A DNA stretch of 64,000 nucleotides, from assembly GCA_963704455.1 (NCBI GenBank), contig OY969905.1, positions 2,294,001-2,358,000 of the forward strand. The letters are read 5' to 3'. The stretch is from DASTCZ01 sp963704455. Lineage in GTDB: Bacteria > Acidobacteriota > Terriglobia > Acidiferrales > UBA7541. The position numbers and the translations under genes were made by a program. This document shows positions 54,293 through 63,712 of the stretch, piece by piece; the first letter of the stretch is position 1; every line of letters starts with the position of its first letter. Below the pieces are notes generated by a model that worked only from the letters and a program-made list of their open reading frames with translations, did no database searches and had not been told where the DNA came from.

Positions 54293-54688
54293 ATGATGGC
54301 GGAAGTCTCACAGTCCGGTTGGACCCGAATCCGCACGCCGCATGGCCGCTACGAATATCAGTTCCAAGGGCGCATGCCTGCGGTGCGTGGCGGCAAGTAT
54401 GAAGACGCCGCCGACTATCAATTTTTGGTAATGGACGAAGAGGGATGGCTCTTCAAAATTCCCGTGCGGATTTCGGTGGGCGCGGAATTATTCTTGAAGG
54501 CATCAACCCAAAAAGCGGAAAGCAAGCCACCGGGCGATCCGGTCCTTCTCGCAGCCGAAGCGCAGTTGCGCGCGGGACTCGAAATCTACCGACCGAAAGC
54601 GAACGCGCCCTACGCCGAACTCGATGAGCAGTTCGCAATTGAAGCCGCGCGCGCGCGCGAACTCGCGCGCGGAAACACCCGCGGCTAA
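54293..54688 (+). CDS. Hypothetical protein
   Basis: 131 residues, no signal or membrane segment. The first half has WTRIRTPHGRYEYQF and a beta-rich pattern; the second is helical and acidic/basic. It starts nine bases after the dehydrogenase stop and overlaps the 3' end of the convergent VWFA gene by four bases. No known domain. Probably co-transcribed with the dehydrogenase. Confidence 0.65.
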   Translation: MMAEVSQSGWTRIRTPHGRYEYQFQGRMPAVRGGKYEDAADYQFLVMDEEGWLFKIPVRISVGAELFLKASTQKAESKPPGDPVLLAAEAQLRAGLEIYRPKANAPYAELDEQFAIEAARARELARGNTRG

Positions 54689-55800
54689 TCGGCTGCGCTT
54701 GCCTCTTTCGCGGTGTATCCCTGCCGGGCGTACACAACGAGCTTCTTTTTCTTTCCCTTCTGATCCGTGAACACGTAGGGCGTCCCGTCCGCATTCACAA
54801 GCTCCACTTTGATCTTGTGGTATTTTCCGTCGAGAGAGCCCGGCCCGGGGTTATAGCCCAGGCTATATTGATTGCGCAGGCTCATCGCGATCGAGCGCAT
54901 GATATCCGGGACTTCCGCACTAAAATTCGGATTCCACGCCTGCCCTCCAGTAAGTTCGGAGAATGCGCGCATTTGATTGAAATCCTGCGCGGTATTTATG
55001 TTGCCCGAGCCGCCGGGCGAGTTCCCCGTAATATTGGCATTCAGCACGTTCTGGGTGAGGCAGAGAGAGTAAATGGATACATCGGATTGGCGGACGATTT
55101 TCAAAGTCTGATCCAGCGTGTGCTTGCTGAAAGTGTCGCGGCCTGAGGCAATCAGCAGAATTGCCTTCTTCCCGTGAACATCCTGAAGCCGGTCAAGAGT
55201 TTCGACAACCGCGTCATAAATGCATGCCTCGCTAAAGAGTGGAACCTGCATTTGACGCAGCTCATCGAGAATCTCATAGGTATTCTGAGTGAAGTCCTTA
55301 TCGACGCGCACCTTCAAATCGAAGTCCATGAGCGCTACCCAGTCGTTCTTCTTGACGTTGCGCAGGAACTCCGGCGCCCAGTGGGTTGCGACATATGAGG
55401 CATAGTTGTAGGTGGCCATGTTGGCGCGGAATTCCAGCAGCAAAACAATCGTGATGGGCGCCTCGCCAGCCGGCGAAAAACTGGAGATGATTTGTGGCTT
55501 GCCGTCCTCGAGGATCCGGAAGTTTTCTTTCTTCAACCCGGAAAGAAAATTGCCGTCGCTATCTGTCACCACCGCATCCACGCTCACCAACTGGGCGGAC
55601 ACTGTGATTTGCGCGCCCCCCGGCAATTGCGGCGGGGGCGTCTGTTGTTGTCCTTGCTGCTGTTGCTGGCCCTGCTGCTGTTGCCCCTGCTGAGCCTGGT
55701 GCGCTCGCGCGCCTGCCAGTGCTTCCCTGCTGATGGGCGCAAGCACAATCGCCAGTCCAAGCGCGCCCAGTACGATTACGTGGAGAATTGCTCGCCGCAT
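54685..55800 (-). CDS. Exported VWFA-domain protein
   Basis: 371 residues. Signal peptide about 1-30, a Gln-rich low-complexity linker (about 36-60), then the VWFA-type domain with VDAVVTDSDGNFL, FRILEDGKPQIISSF, and a MIDAS-like IASGRDTFSKHT. This is a very common Acidobacteria architecture; the MIDAS Asp-x-Ser is not clearly standard (no DxSxS), so metal binding is uncertain. The C-terminus ends with YSLGYNPGPGSLDGKYHKIKVEL. Role in surface or protein interactions unknown. Confidence 0.88.
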   Translation of the reverse strand: MRRAILHVIVLGALGLAIVLAPISREALAGARAHQAQQGQQQQGQQQQQGQQQTPPPQLPGGAQITVSAQLVSVDAVVTDSDGNFLSGLKKENFRILEDGKPQIISSFSPAGEAPITIVLLLEFRANMATYNYASYVATHWAPEFLRNVKKNDWVALMDFDLKVRVDKDFTQNTYEILDELRQMQVPLFSEACIYDAVVETLDRLQDVHGKKAILLIASGRDTFSKHTLDQTLKIVRQSDVSIYSLCLTQNVLNANITGNSPGGSGNINTAQDFNQMRAFSELTGGQAWNPNFSAEVPDIMRSIAMSLRNQYSLGYNPGPGSLDGKYHKIKVELVNADGTPYVFTDQKGKKKKLVVYARQGYTAKEASAAD

Positions 55801-55955
55801 ATGTCCTCCTATTTGCCTCCCACCACCTTATTTAGATGCTGCCATGATAACCCACGATGTTCAATGCTAGGACACCCGCGCCGGGCCCCGCAAATCCCCG
55901 TGGTAATATGATTCGCTTGCAATCGAACAACAGAGTCTTCACGGAGGCCCGCCGG

Positions 55956-57404
55956 ATGCTTCGCCGTCTTTGCTGCCTATTTGTGTTGGTTGCGCTGTCG
56001 CTGACGGGCGTTGCCCGTGGCCAAGCGGCGCCCGCACTCCCCGCCACCGCCGCGCCACAAGGCTCCGTGGACTTGACCGCCCTTTCGCAGGAGGCGCTCG
56101 GGTGGCTGCAAGCGCTCGTCCGGATTAATACGACAAACCCGCCGGGCAACGAACTCGCCGCGGCAAATTACATCGCGGGCATTCTCGAAAAGGAAGGGAT
56201 CAAGCACGAAGTTATCGAGATTTCGCCCGGGCGCGGCATCGTCATTGGGCGGCTGGGCAATGCGCCATTTCCCGACCCCACGCGCGCGCTGCTCCTTCTG
56301 GCGCACCTCGATGTTGTTGGCGTCTCCCGCGACAAATGGAGTGTCGATCCCTTTGGCGCAATCATCAAAGACGGCTATCTCTACGGGCGCGGCACGATTG
56401 ACGACAAAGGATTGGTGGTCGCCAATCTTGCCGCTTTTATCGCGCTGAAGCGCAGCGGCGCGGTGCTCGACCGCGACGTCATCTTCCTCGCCGACGATGA
56501 TGAAGAACAGTTTGGCGATAGCAGCCTCAAGGTGGTGGTCAGCAAGTACTGGGACAAGATTGCCGCGGGGTTCGCCATCAACGAGGGCGGCCGTGTGATG
56601 TTGAAGGACGGCAAGGTCACTTATGTCGGCATCCAGATAAGCGAAAAAGTGCCGGTTAATGTGACCGTGATTGCCACGGGAACCTCGGGACACGCCTCCA
56701 TGCCGCGAGCCGATAACGCCGTGGTGCACCTTGCCGCCGCCATCGGGAAAATCGGCGCGTACCAGCCGCCATGGAAATTGCAATCCACCACCGAGCGCTA
56801 TTTTGAGGCGCTTGCGAAGGTTGAAGACGATGACACCGCCAAATGGATTCGCGCGCTCGAAATGGCGGATCGCAAAGAAAACGCCGCCAAGCATATTTCG
56901 GATATGAGTCCGGCGTGGAACTCGATGTTGCGCGATACCATTGCGCCGACCATGCTTACCGCGGGCGTGCGCGCAAATGTGGTGCCTTCCGAAGCGCGCG
57001 CGAACCTGAACATCCGGCTCCTCCCGGGCGATTCCGTTTACGACGTGATCGCGGACATGAAGAAAATTGCGGACGATCCGCAGATCCGGTTTGAGATTGC
57101 GCCCGACCAGGGGATGCCGTCCCCGCCATCATCCATGGATACTCCGCTTTATCAGGCGATCGAGCGCGTGAGCGGGCAGGTATTTCCGGGCGTCACGGTG
57201 ATGCCGCTTCTGAGCGCATTCGCGACGGATTCCGCGCAGCTCCGCCTTCACAGCGTGCAGGCTTACGGCTTGGCTCCTTTCCCGCTCACCGATGGCGACG
57301 ACCTGCGCATGCACGCTGATGACGAGCGCATTCCGCTCGATTCATTTCAAAAGGGGATTGCGTACGTTTACCGCATCGTGAGCGAATTTGTTGTGAAGAA
57401 ATAG
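55956..57404 (+). CDS. Secreted M20-family metallopeptidase
   Basis: 482 residues. Signal peptide about 1-22. M20 core motifs: LLAHLDVVGV (first zinc ligand His), GRGTIDDKG, DDDEEQFGDSSL (general base Glu) and NEGGRVM. The dimerisation domain lies between about 210 and 330. ATG 55956 has GGAGG eight bases upstream; longer in-frame forms add a non-signal extension. Probably hydrolyses dipeptides or N-acyl amino acids outside the cytoplasm. Confidence 0.92.
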   Translation: MLRRLCCLFVLVALSLTGVARGQAAPALPATAAPQGSVDLTALSQEALGWLQALVRINTTNPPGNELAAANYIAGILEKEGIKHEVIEISPGRGIVIGRLGNAPFPDPTRALLLLAHLDVVGVSRDKWSVDPFGAIIKDGYLYGRGTIDDKGLVVANLAAFIALKRSGAVLDRDVIFLADDDEEQFGDSSLKVVVSKYWDKIAAGFAINEGGRVMLKDGKVTYVGIQISEKVPVNVTVIATGTSGHASMPRADNAVVHLAAAIGKIGAYQPPWKLQSTTERYFEALAKVEDDDTAKWIRALEMADRKENAAKHISDMSPAWNSMLRDTIAPTMLTAGVRANVVPSEARANLNIRLLPGDSVYDVIADMKKIADDPQIRFEIAPDQGMPSPPSSMDTPLYQAIERVSGQVFPGVTVMPLLSAFATDSAQLRLHSVQAYGLAPFPLTDGDDLRMHADDERIPLDSFQKGIAYVYRIVSEFVVKK

Positions 57405-57428
57405 CAGCCGGAGTTTTTGGCCTGCCCT

Positions 57429-58844
57429 ATGAATTTCCGCCGATCCAAAATCGTTTGCACGCTCGGCCCCTCGAGCGATTCTCCCCGGAAAATCGAGCAG
57501 CTGATCCGCGCGGGGATGGATGTCGCGCGCGTGAATTTTTCGCACGGCACGCACCCCTGGCATGGACGGACTATTGCGCGCGTTCGGCAGGCTTCGATGC
57601 GGCTCGAAAAACCTGTCGCAATCCTAGCCGATCTGGGCGGGCCGAAGATACGCACGGGCAGTCTTGCGGGCGGCGCGCCGGTGAAGCTGCGCACTGGGCA
57701 GCGATTTACGATTTCCGTGGGAGACCGGCCCGGGACAACGGATGGCGTTTACACATCATTTCATCAACTTCCGCGTGAGGTAAAGCGCGGCGACCGCGTC
57801 CTGCTTGCCGATGGGTATATCGAGCTGCGGGTTAAGGAAGTGCGGATTAGCGAAATAGTTTGCGAGGTGGTCAACGGAGGCGAACTCAGAGAGCATCAGG
57901 GCATAAACCTGCCCGGCGTTGAATTGAAAGTGCCGTCGCTCTTGCCCAAGGATTATGACGATTTGGCATTCGCGCTTGCGCGCGGCGTCAACTATGTGGC
58001 CGTGAGCTTTGTGCGGCGGCCGGAAGACGTGAAGGCGGCTCAGCGCGCGATTCGCCGCGCCGGCATGGATACGCCGGTGATTGCCAAGCTGGAAAAACCT
58101 GAAGCGATTGCGAGGCTTGACGACATTCTGGAAATCGCGGGCGGCGTGATGGTCGCGCGCGGCGATTTGGGCGTGGAGATGAGCCCGGAGGTTGTGCCCG
58201 TCGTGCAGAAGCAAATCATCGCCAAGGCGCGCGACGCGAGGCGGCCGGTGATTACCGCGACTCAGATGCTCGAGTCCATGACGCAGAACCCGCGGCCCAC
58301 GCGAGCGGAAGCGTCGGACGTGGCGAACGCCGTCCTCGATGGAAGTGACGCGCTGATGCTGAGCGGCGAAACCGCGCGTGGGCTCTATCCCATCGAGACA
58401 GTGGAGATGATGGACCGCATCATCCGTGAAGCCGAATCAAGCGTTGTAAATTTTCAGCATCCCTTTTTACGGCGCTGGGATGTCGCGGAAACAACCGCGG
58501 AACTTGTTTGCCACGCTTCCGAAGAGCTTCAATTGAAGGCCATCGCCGTTTTCACGGAGACCGGCTCGACCGCGCTGCTCATTTCAAAGCATCGCCCGCG
58601 CCCGCCCATCGTTGCGTTCACGCCATTTGCGGAAACGCGCCGCCGGCTCGCGCTGCTCTGGGGAGTGCTGCCGCGCAGCATCGCGCGCGTCCGCGATATT
58701 GACGGCCTCGCCGAACTCACCGAAAAGCGGCTCCTCGAAGAAGGATTCGCCAAGCGCGGCGACGTGGTGGGCATCGTCGCGGGCACTCCGCTCGGCAGGC
58801 CCGCCACCACCAACTTCATCAAGCTGCACGTAATATCCAGATAA
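57429..58844 (+). CDS. pyk: Pyruvate kinase
   Basis: 471 residues. TLGPSS at the N-terminus, RVNFSHG (phosphate/K+ site), KLEKPEA, GDLGVEM (metal) and ITATQMLESM (signature with catalytic region) are all present, as are the B domain (about 65-160) and C-terminal domain. Converts PEP and ADP to pyruvate and ATP. With eno and gpmI, three lower-glycolysis steps are within 9 kb, though pyk is separated by four other genes. Confidence 0.97.
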   Translation: MNFRRSKIVCTLGPSSDSPRKIEQLIRAGMDVARVNFSHGTHPWHGRTIARVRQASMRLEKPVAILADLGGPKIRTGSLAGGAPVKLRTGQRFTISVGDRPGTTDGVYTSFHQLPREVKRGDRVLLADGYIELRVKEVRISEIVCEVVNGGELREHQGINLPGVELKVPSLLPKDYDDLAFALARGVNYVAVSFVRRPEDVKAAQRAIRRAGMDTPVIAKLEKPEAIARLDDILEIAGGVMVARGDLGVEMSPEVVPVVQKQIIAKARDARRPVITATQMLESMTQNPRPTRAEASDVANAVLDGSDALMLSGETARGLYPIETVEMMDRIIREAESSVVNFQHPFLRRWDVAETTAELVCHASEELQLKAIAVFTETGSTALLISKHRPRPPIVAFTPFAETRRRLALLWGVLPRSIARVRDIDGLAELTEKRLLEEGFAKRGDVVGIVAGTPLGRPATTNFIKLHVISR

Positions 58845-58911
58845 AATAATTCATCCATGATTCGTTGTCTCTTCTGGTAGCATTCTGCGCCGGAACTCTG
58901 GGAGGACATAC

Positions 58912-60042
58912 ATGGTCTGCCCCACTTGTGCAAAGGAAATCCCACCCAACACACTTATGTGTCCGTCCTGCGGTGTTTTGATTGTTGGGGCGGCTCCTCA
59001 CGCTTCACCCGCCCAGTTTGCAGGTGGAATTCCCCCTCAGCAACCGGATGGTGAGTCCCCAAGTGGATGGACAGTTTTTCTTTGGATTTCTTGCCTGATT
59101 TTGTCGATTTTGATTGTTTTTCTTAACTTTGCAAGCACTCGACGGGCGTATCCAGAATTCACTTCGGAAGCTCTGGGATACTTTGTTGGGAGGTGCCTAT
59201 TTGCGTTTGGACTAGGCCTGATTGGTCTTCTTATTTACTCGAAGGCAAAACGCGGAAAGAAGAATCCGGCGATGAAGGCGTTCGTCACCGTCTCCGTTGC
59301 GTTCGTACTTACATTAATTGCTTTTGTCGGTAGCATGGCAAGTGCCTCCACAACACAAGACACAGGTGTGAATGCCCGAGTGGGGGAATTACTCAAAGAA
59401 TCCGCGGGACAAGCGCCGAAATCTCCTAACCAGGGGCAATGGGAAGAACCAGTTAGAAGTTTCTTTCACGACTTGCTTGAATTCAACAAACAATATGCCG
59501 CGGAGGCGGCCCAATTATCGGACCCGACTCTTGCGCCGATGTATTCTGCAACTTCATATGCAAGTAAGGCGCAGATACAAGGAAGGGTCGATCTCTTAAA
59601 CAAAACATCTGAAGTAGAAGAAAAATATTCTTCGATTGATCCGCTGATTACAAAAATGAAGGAGAGAATCCAAGCTGCTTCCATGCCTCAGCGAAGCAAG
59701 GATGCGCTCATCAATGGCTTTGTTAAAGGCGTGCAAGGATCTCTCGCACCGAGAGTTAAGGTATTTGACTCTGAAAAACGGTGGCTCGTCGCCTCCATCG
59801 ATCTCTATCAGTTTGCACTGAGAGAAAAAGACAATGTTTCCATTCAAAATGGGAAACTTGTGTTCCGCAATGGTGACTCAAAAGAATTTATTGATCGACA
59901 GAGCCAGGCGATTAAGCTCCGGGACGACTTCCTGCAATCAAAGAAAGAATTCGATGCCGATGCGGCTGACATTCTTTCCCAACTTGGCCTCAATAAATCG
60001 GACATAACTGGAAAATCCGGATCCGGTACAACTGGCCATTAG
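58912..60042 (+). CDS. Membrane protein with N-terminal zinc ribbon
   Basis: 376 residues. N-terminal zinc ribbon CPTC...CPSC (residues 3-6 and 17-20), Pro-rich linker, then three hydrophobic segments (about 48-70, 90-108, 123-143). The rest is helical, exposed and without domains (about 160-376). GGAGG precedes ATG 58912. A+T-rich codon use distinguishes it from its neighbours, hinting at different origin. Function unknown. Confidence 0.78.
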   Translation: MVCPTCAKEIPPNTLMCPSCGVLIVGAAPHASPAQFAGGIPPQQPDGESPSGWTVFLWISCLILSILIVFLNFASTRRAYPEFTSEALGYFVGRCLFAFGLGLIGLLIYSKAKRGKKNPAMKAFVTVSVAFVLTLIAFVGSMASASTTQDTGVNARVGELLKESAGQAPKSPNQGQWEEPVRSFFHDLLEFNKQYAAEAAQLSDPTLAPMYSATSYASKAQIQGRVDLLNKTSEVEEKYSSIDPLITKMKERIQAASMPQRSKDALINGFVKGVQGSLAPRVKVFDSEKRWLVASIDLYQFALREKDNVSIQNGKLVFRNGDSKEFIDRQSQAIKLRDDFLQSKKEFDADAADILSQLGLNKSDITGKSGSGTTGH

Positions 60043-60144
60043 CCCTGTATTGTTTTAGAAGGACGGATCGATTGCCAGAACTGCCATAAGCACCCGATTC
60101 AAAACTCAAACCACTCAAAATTGTTTCTAAGTGCACTTTTTCGT

Positions 60145-60185
60145 TTCGAATGCATTCGAATTGCATTCGAATGGAATTCGAATGC
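60145..60185. repeat. Phased TTCGAA array
   Basis: Four TTCGAA boxes begin at 60145, 60155, 60166 and 60177, spaced 10, 11 and 11 bp, about one DNA turn. The first two form a perfect 16-bp palindrome (60145-60160), and a GMATTCGAAT unit repeats three times from 60152. This looks like a multi-copy protein-binding site on one DNA face. It lies 36 bp from parS. Confidence 0.75.
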
Positions 60186-60220
60186 CGCAATAGGCTGGGT
60201 TGAGGTTTTCAAGGTGAGAT

Positions 60221-60236
60221 TGTTTCACGTGAAACA
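60221..60236. other. parS site 1 (ParB-binding centromere site)
   Basis: The perfect palindrome TGTTTCACGTGAAACA, identical to the widespread bacterial parS consensus bound by ParB. It lies in the intergenic gap between convergent genes. Confidence 0.93.
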
Positions 60237-60262
60237 TTCCTGAACGCATCCCGATGCCAAAT

Positions 60263-60278
60263 TGTTTCACGTGAAACA
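60263..60278. other. parS site 2 (ParB-binding centromere site)
   Basis: A second perfect TGTTTCACGTGAAACA, 42 bp from the first (start to start, about four helical turns). The palindrome extends to 20 bp (60261-60280). Two closely spaced perfect sites make chance occurrence very unlikely. Confidence 0.93.
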
Positions 60279-60352
60279 ATTTGTGCGGGGATGGACGAAA
60301 ACGGGCCATACGGGTGCGCGATACTCACCCGCGAAAACTTAGAAGGGAGGGA

Positions 60353-61141
60353 TTAGTTGACCCAGCGGCCGGGGCGGGAGGGTGGGTCGCCGCCACGATT
60401 TCGCATGTAAACGTCAAAGCGGCGTTTCAGGCGGCGCCGCTTCCAGTCAGAGACGGTGTTGCGCATGCCGTAAAAAAAAGAGCCGCGGCGGAGATAGATG
60501 TAGCCGATCAACATGCCGCCGAGATGGCAAATGTGGCTGATGCTGTCGCCGGGCGCGCCCAGTTCGCTGAAGAATTCGATTCCACCCATGATGGCGACAA
60601 ATATTTTCATGGGAAGCATCACTGGAAATGGAATCAGATAGACGGGGCGATCAGGAAACAATACGGCGCAGGCAATCAACACTCCGAAGATTGCGCCGGA
60701 CGCGCCGACCGTTGGAACGTCCGAGGGTTGATGTCCCCAAATCAGCGGGAGAAAACCCGCGGCAACGTTGATGATTCCGGCGCCGACGCCGCAAACGAAA
60801 TAATAATTTAGAAATTTTCGCGCGCCCCAGATCCGCTCGAGATCGCGTCCGAACATAAACAGCACGAGCATGTTCAAGAGCAGGTGCAAAAGCCCGGCAT
60901 GCAAAAACATGTATGTGAACGGCTGCCAGATGCGAAGGCCGGGAATGACGGAGCGCACACCGAGTCCCAATTCGTAATAGATCCAATGCAGTCCCGCCTC
61001 GTGGAAAAACATTCCGACGAGCGTCTGGCCAACGAAGGCCGCGGTGTTGGCAATCAGAAGAAATTTGATGGCGGGCGTGATGAAAAATCCGCCGCCGCCC
61101 CAGCGCGTCTGGACGTTGTATCTGCGGGACTCCATTCCCAT
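60353..61141 (-). CDS. Rhomboid-family intramembrane serine protease
   Basis: 262 residues, about six membrane helices. Catalytic Ser in GASGAIFG (about residue 142) and catalytic His in HICHLGGMLIGY (about 205-216) form the rhomboid dyad; HAGLLHLLLNMLVL is the conserved helix-2 region. It cleaves membrane proteins within the bilayer. The C-terminal tail is basic (KRRRLKRR). Start ATG 61141. Confidence 0.94.
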   Translation of the reverse strand: MGMESRRYNVQTRWGGGGFFITPAIKFLLIANTAAFVGQTLVGMFFHEAGLHWIYYELGLGVRSVIPGLRIWQPFTYMFLHAGLLHLLLNMLVLFMFGRDLERIWGARKFLNYYFVCGVGAGIINVAAGFLPLIWGHQPSDVPTVGASGAIFGVLIACAVLFPDRPVYLIPFPVMLPMKIFVAIMGGIEFFSELGAPGDSISHICHLGGMLIGYIYLRRGSFFYGMRNTVSDWKRRRLKRRFDVYMRNRGGDPPSRPGRWVN

Positions 61142-61207
61142 AAAGACAGTCTAAGAGCGTGCGAGCGAGGTTGTCAAAAAAGTGTGGCGTTCGGTTTCTT
61201 CGACGCG

Positions 61208-63355
61208 CTATTCAAGCTTCTTGCGCGCGAATACAAAGAGCGACGTTGCGAGCAGGAGGAACATAATGACGCCCGCCCAGGAACTTGCCGCAAAGCTGCC
61301 GAGAATTTTCGGACCGAACAGGAATAGGTCCTTCGGCATCCAGTGAGCGTCTTCCATCACTTTGAAAATGATGGCGAGCAAACCGAAAACGCCGCCGGCG
61401 GCGATGAGTCCGCTGGAATAGAGCGAGCCGGGGCTGACTTCGCTGTTCGACGCGGAGTCTTTGTCGCGGCCGCGCTCGGCGAGCCAGCGCACAGCTCCGC
61501 CCGCGAAAATCGCCATCGTGGTGGCAATACTTAAATACGAGCCCACGGCAAATGGTAGCGAGCGAATCCCGAGCAGCTCCACGGCAATCACGAGAAACAC
61601 TCCGAGTAAGACGAGCCGCCACGGCAGCCGCTGATTCAGTATTCCGTTTATGACCGTGGCCATCAAGCGGGCTTGTGGAGCGGCGGCCTGATCGCTGCCG
61701 ATTCCCTGCACCCACTGCGTGGTAATTTTTTGCGCGGACGCGTCGTACAAATATTTTCCGTCAGGCACCTGCGATGAACCGATCGAGTTTACGAGGACAA
61801 ACGTTTTTCCCTGATAGGTGTAATTCTGAGTCTCAACGGCAACACCGGTGGGCAGTTGTTGAATGTTCAGCGGGATGTCCACCGGATTGTATTTCGCGAG
61901 GCCCTTATTCATCAGGATAAGCGTGCCGCCGACAGCGACGGTGGAGATCGTCACGCCGATGATCAAACCGATCTGCTGCCACACGGGCGTCGCGCCGACG
62001 AGAAATCCGGTTTTCAAATCTTGCGACGTCGCGCCGGCAATCGCGGACGCGATGCAGACGACGCCGCCAATCGTGATCGCGAGCACCGCGTACGGCGGCT
62101 GCTTCCAACCGGCAATCAAGAACACAGCGCAGGTCGCCATCAGTGTTGCGATGGTCATCCCACTCACTGGATTCGAGCTATTGCCGATCAGCCCGCTGAT
62201 GCGCGAAGCGACGGTGACAAACAAAAAACCAAATGTGACGACGATGAGCGCCGCGAGAATATTCGCGAAGACTCCGGTCTGCGCTCCGGGGATTGGACGG
62301 AACGTGAGCATCAGCCACATCAGCACTACAATTCCTATGGAGCCGAAGATGAGGAATTTAATCGGCAGGTCGCGCTCTGTGCGCGAGCCGCCCGCGGTCA
62401 CGCCGCGTTCCTTGCGGACATCTTTCATTCCCTGCGTGAGCGCGGAGACGATCGTTGGAATTGTCTTAATCAATGTGATGAGCCCGGCCGCGGCTACCGC
62501 GCCCGCGCCCATCGGACGAATATATGTTGCCCACAAATCACTGGGCGACATTTGATCAATTGGAGCAGTCCCGGGATAGATGGGCGCGGTAAGGCCATGG
62601 CCAAAGAACTTTATCGCGGGCATCAACACCAGCCAGGAGAAAACTCCTCCAGCAAAAAGAATTCCTGCCACGCGCGGTCCGATGATGTAGCCCACGCCGA
62701 GATATTCCGATGTGACCGCCGCCCGGAATGACGCGCCCGGCAACCAGCTCGGCCTGTATTCCGGCTGGCTCGGCCATACACCCACGCTGTTCATCAGAAA
62801 AGTGTAGACGCCGCCGAGACCGAGGCCCCAGAAAACGCGGCCGGCAAACGAACCGCCGCGTTCGCCCGCGACGAGCACGTCCGCGCACGCAGTGCCCTCA
62901 GGAAAAGAAAGTTGGCCGTGCTCTTTGACGATGAGCTGCCGCCGCAAAGGAATCATGAAGATCACACCGAGCCAGCCCCCGAGCAGCGCGAGCATGAAGA
63001 TGCGCGAGTACTCGAGCGGAAAGCCGAGGAAAATCAGCGCGGGCAGAGTGAAGATCACGCCCGCCGCAAGCGATTCGCCCGCGGAGCCGACCGTCTGCAC
63101 GATATTGTTTTCAAGAATTGTCGCGCGGCCGAAAGCGCGCAGAATGCTGATGCTCAGAACGGCGATGGGGATCGAAGCGGAAACTGTGAGGCCCGCGCGC
63201 AAGCCGACGTAAACAGAAACCGCGCCAAATAAAATTCCAAAGAGCGCGCCCAGGACCACAGCGCGCAAACTGAATTCAGCGAGTGATGTGCCGGTGTCCA
63301 CAAACGGGTGAAACTCTCCCGCGGGGGCGGTCGAACTCCAGGGCTTAGTGGCCAC
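61208..63355 (-). CDS. OPT-family oligopeptide transporter
   Basis: 715 residues with about 14 to 16 membrane helices. The N-terminal GAVSVYVGLRAGLTVSASIP and FPEGTACADVL are OPT-family signatures. A soluble loop of about 80 residues occurs near 515-600. OPT proteins take up peptides or metal-chelate conjugates with protons. Start ATG 63355. The gene begins 357 bp from the divergent DUF3857-type gene. Confidence 0.93.
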   Translation of the reverse strand: MATKPWSSTAPAGEFHPFVDTGTSLAEFSLRAVVLGALFGILFGAVSVYVGLRAGLTVSASIPIAVLSISILRAFGRATILENNIVQTVGSAGESLAAGVIFTLPALIFLGFPLEYSRIFMLALLGGWLGVIFMIPLRRQLIVKEHGQLSFPEGTACADVLVAGERGGSFAGRVFWGLGLGGVYTFLMNSVGVWPSQPEYRPSWLPGASFRAAVTSEYLGVGYIIGPRVAGILFAGGVFSWLVLMPAIKFFGHGLTAPIYPGTAPIDQMSPSDLWATYIRPMGAGAVAAAGLITLIKTIPTIVSALTQGMKDVRKERGVTAGGSRTERDLPIKFLIFGSIGIVVLMWLMLTFRPIPGAQTGVFANILAALIVVTFGFLFVTVASRISGLIGNSSNPVSGMTIATLMATCAVFLIAGWKQPPYAVLAITIGGVVCIASAIAGATSQDLKTGFLVGATPVWQQIGLIIGVTISTVAVGGTLILMNKGLAKYNPVDIPLNIQQLPTGVAVETQNYTYQGKTFVLVNSIGSSQVPDGKYLYDASAQKITTQWVQGIGSDQAAAPQARLMATVINGILNQRLPWRLVLLGVFLVIAVELLGIRSLPFAVGSYLSIATTMAIFAGGAVRWLAERGRDKDSASNSEVSPGSLYSSGLIAAGGVFGLLAIIFKVMEDAHWMPKDLFLFGPKILGSFAASSWAGVIMFLLLATSLFVFARKKLE

Positions 63356-63712
63356 GCGTCACCTCCAAAGGTCCGCGAATTTGCAATGCAGTTCCGCTGC
63401 GCAAGTCCAGTGCAAATTGCTGATGCGCAAAAGGCGACCGGCAAAGTGCGCGCCGGGCCGTTGCGGCAAGCTAGCACCAGAATTGCGCAAGGGCAAGAGT
63501 TCCGCGGCCGGACAAGTCCGAATCTCTGGTTGCACCACAATAGTGCAGCCTGGCTCTTGACACGAATCCAGCAAAGGGGTAACGTCCGCGCCAATATACG
63601 GGTAACGACATAGCTTCCTACTAGAATCTTCTTCGCTGCGGATCCGCGGCAGGCCCGCTGGCACTGTAGGTTGCGCTGTCGTTCTTACTCCGATGAGAAG
63701 GAGAGCCCAGCG
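63356..63712. other. Intergenic region between divergent genes
   Basis: 357 bp. Promoters in both directions are expected. I see no repeats, RNA or convincing short gene; open frames here are all shadows without start signals. Confidence 0.4.

Larger units (their letters stand above)
60043..60352. other. Intergenic region between convergent genes
   Basis: 310 bp holding the TTCGAA array and both parS sites. No gene. parA and parB are not in the window. Confidence 0.6.
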
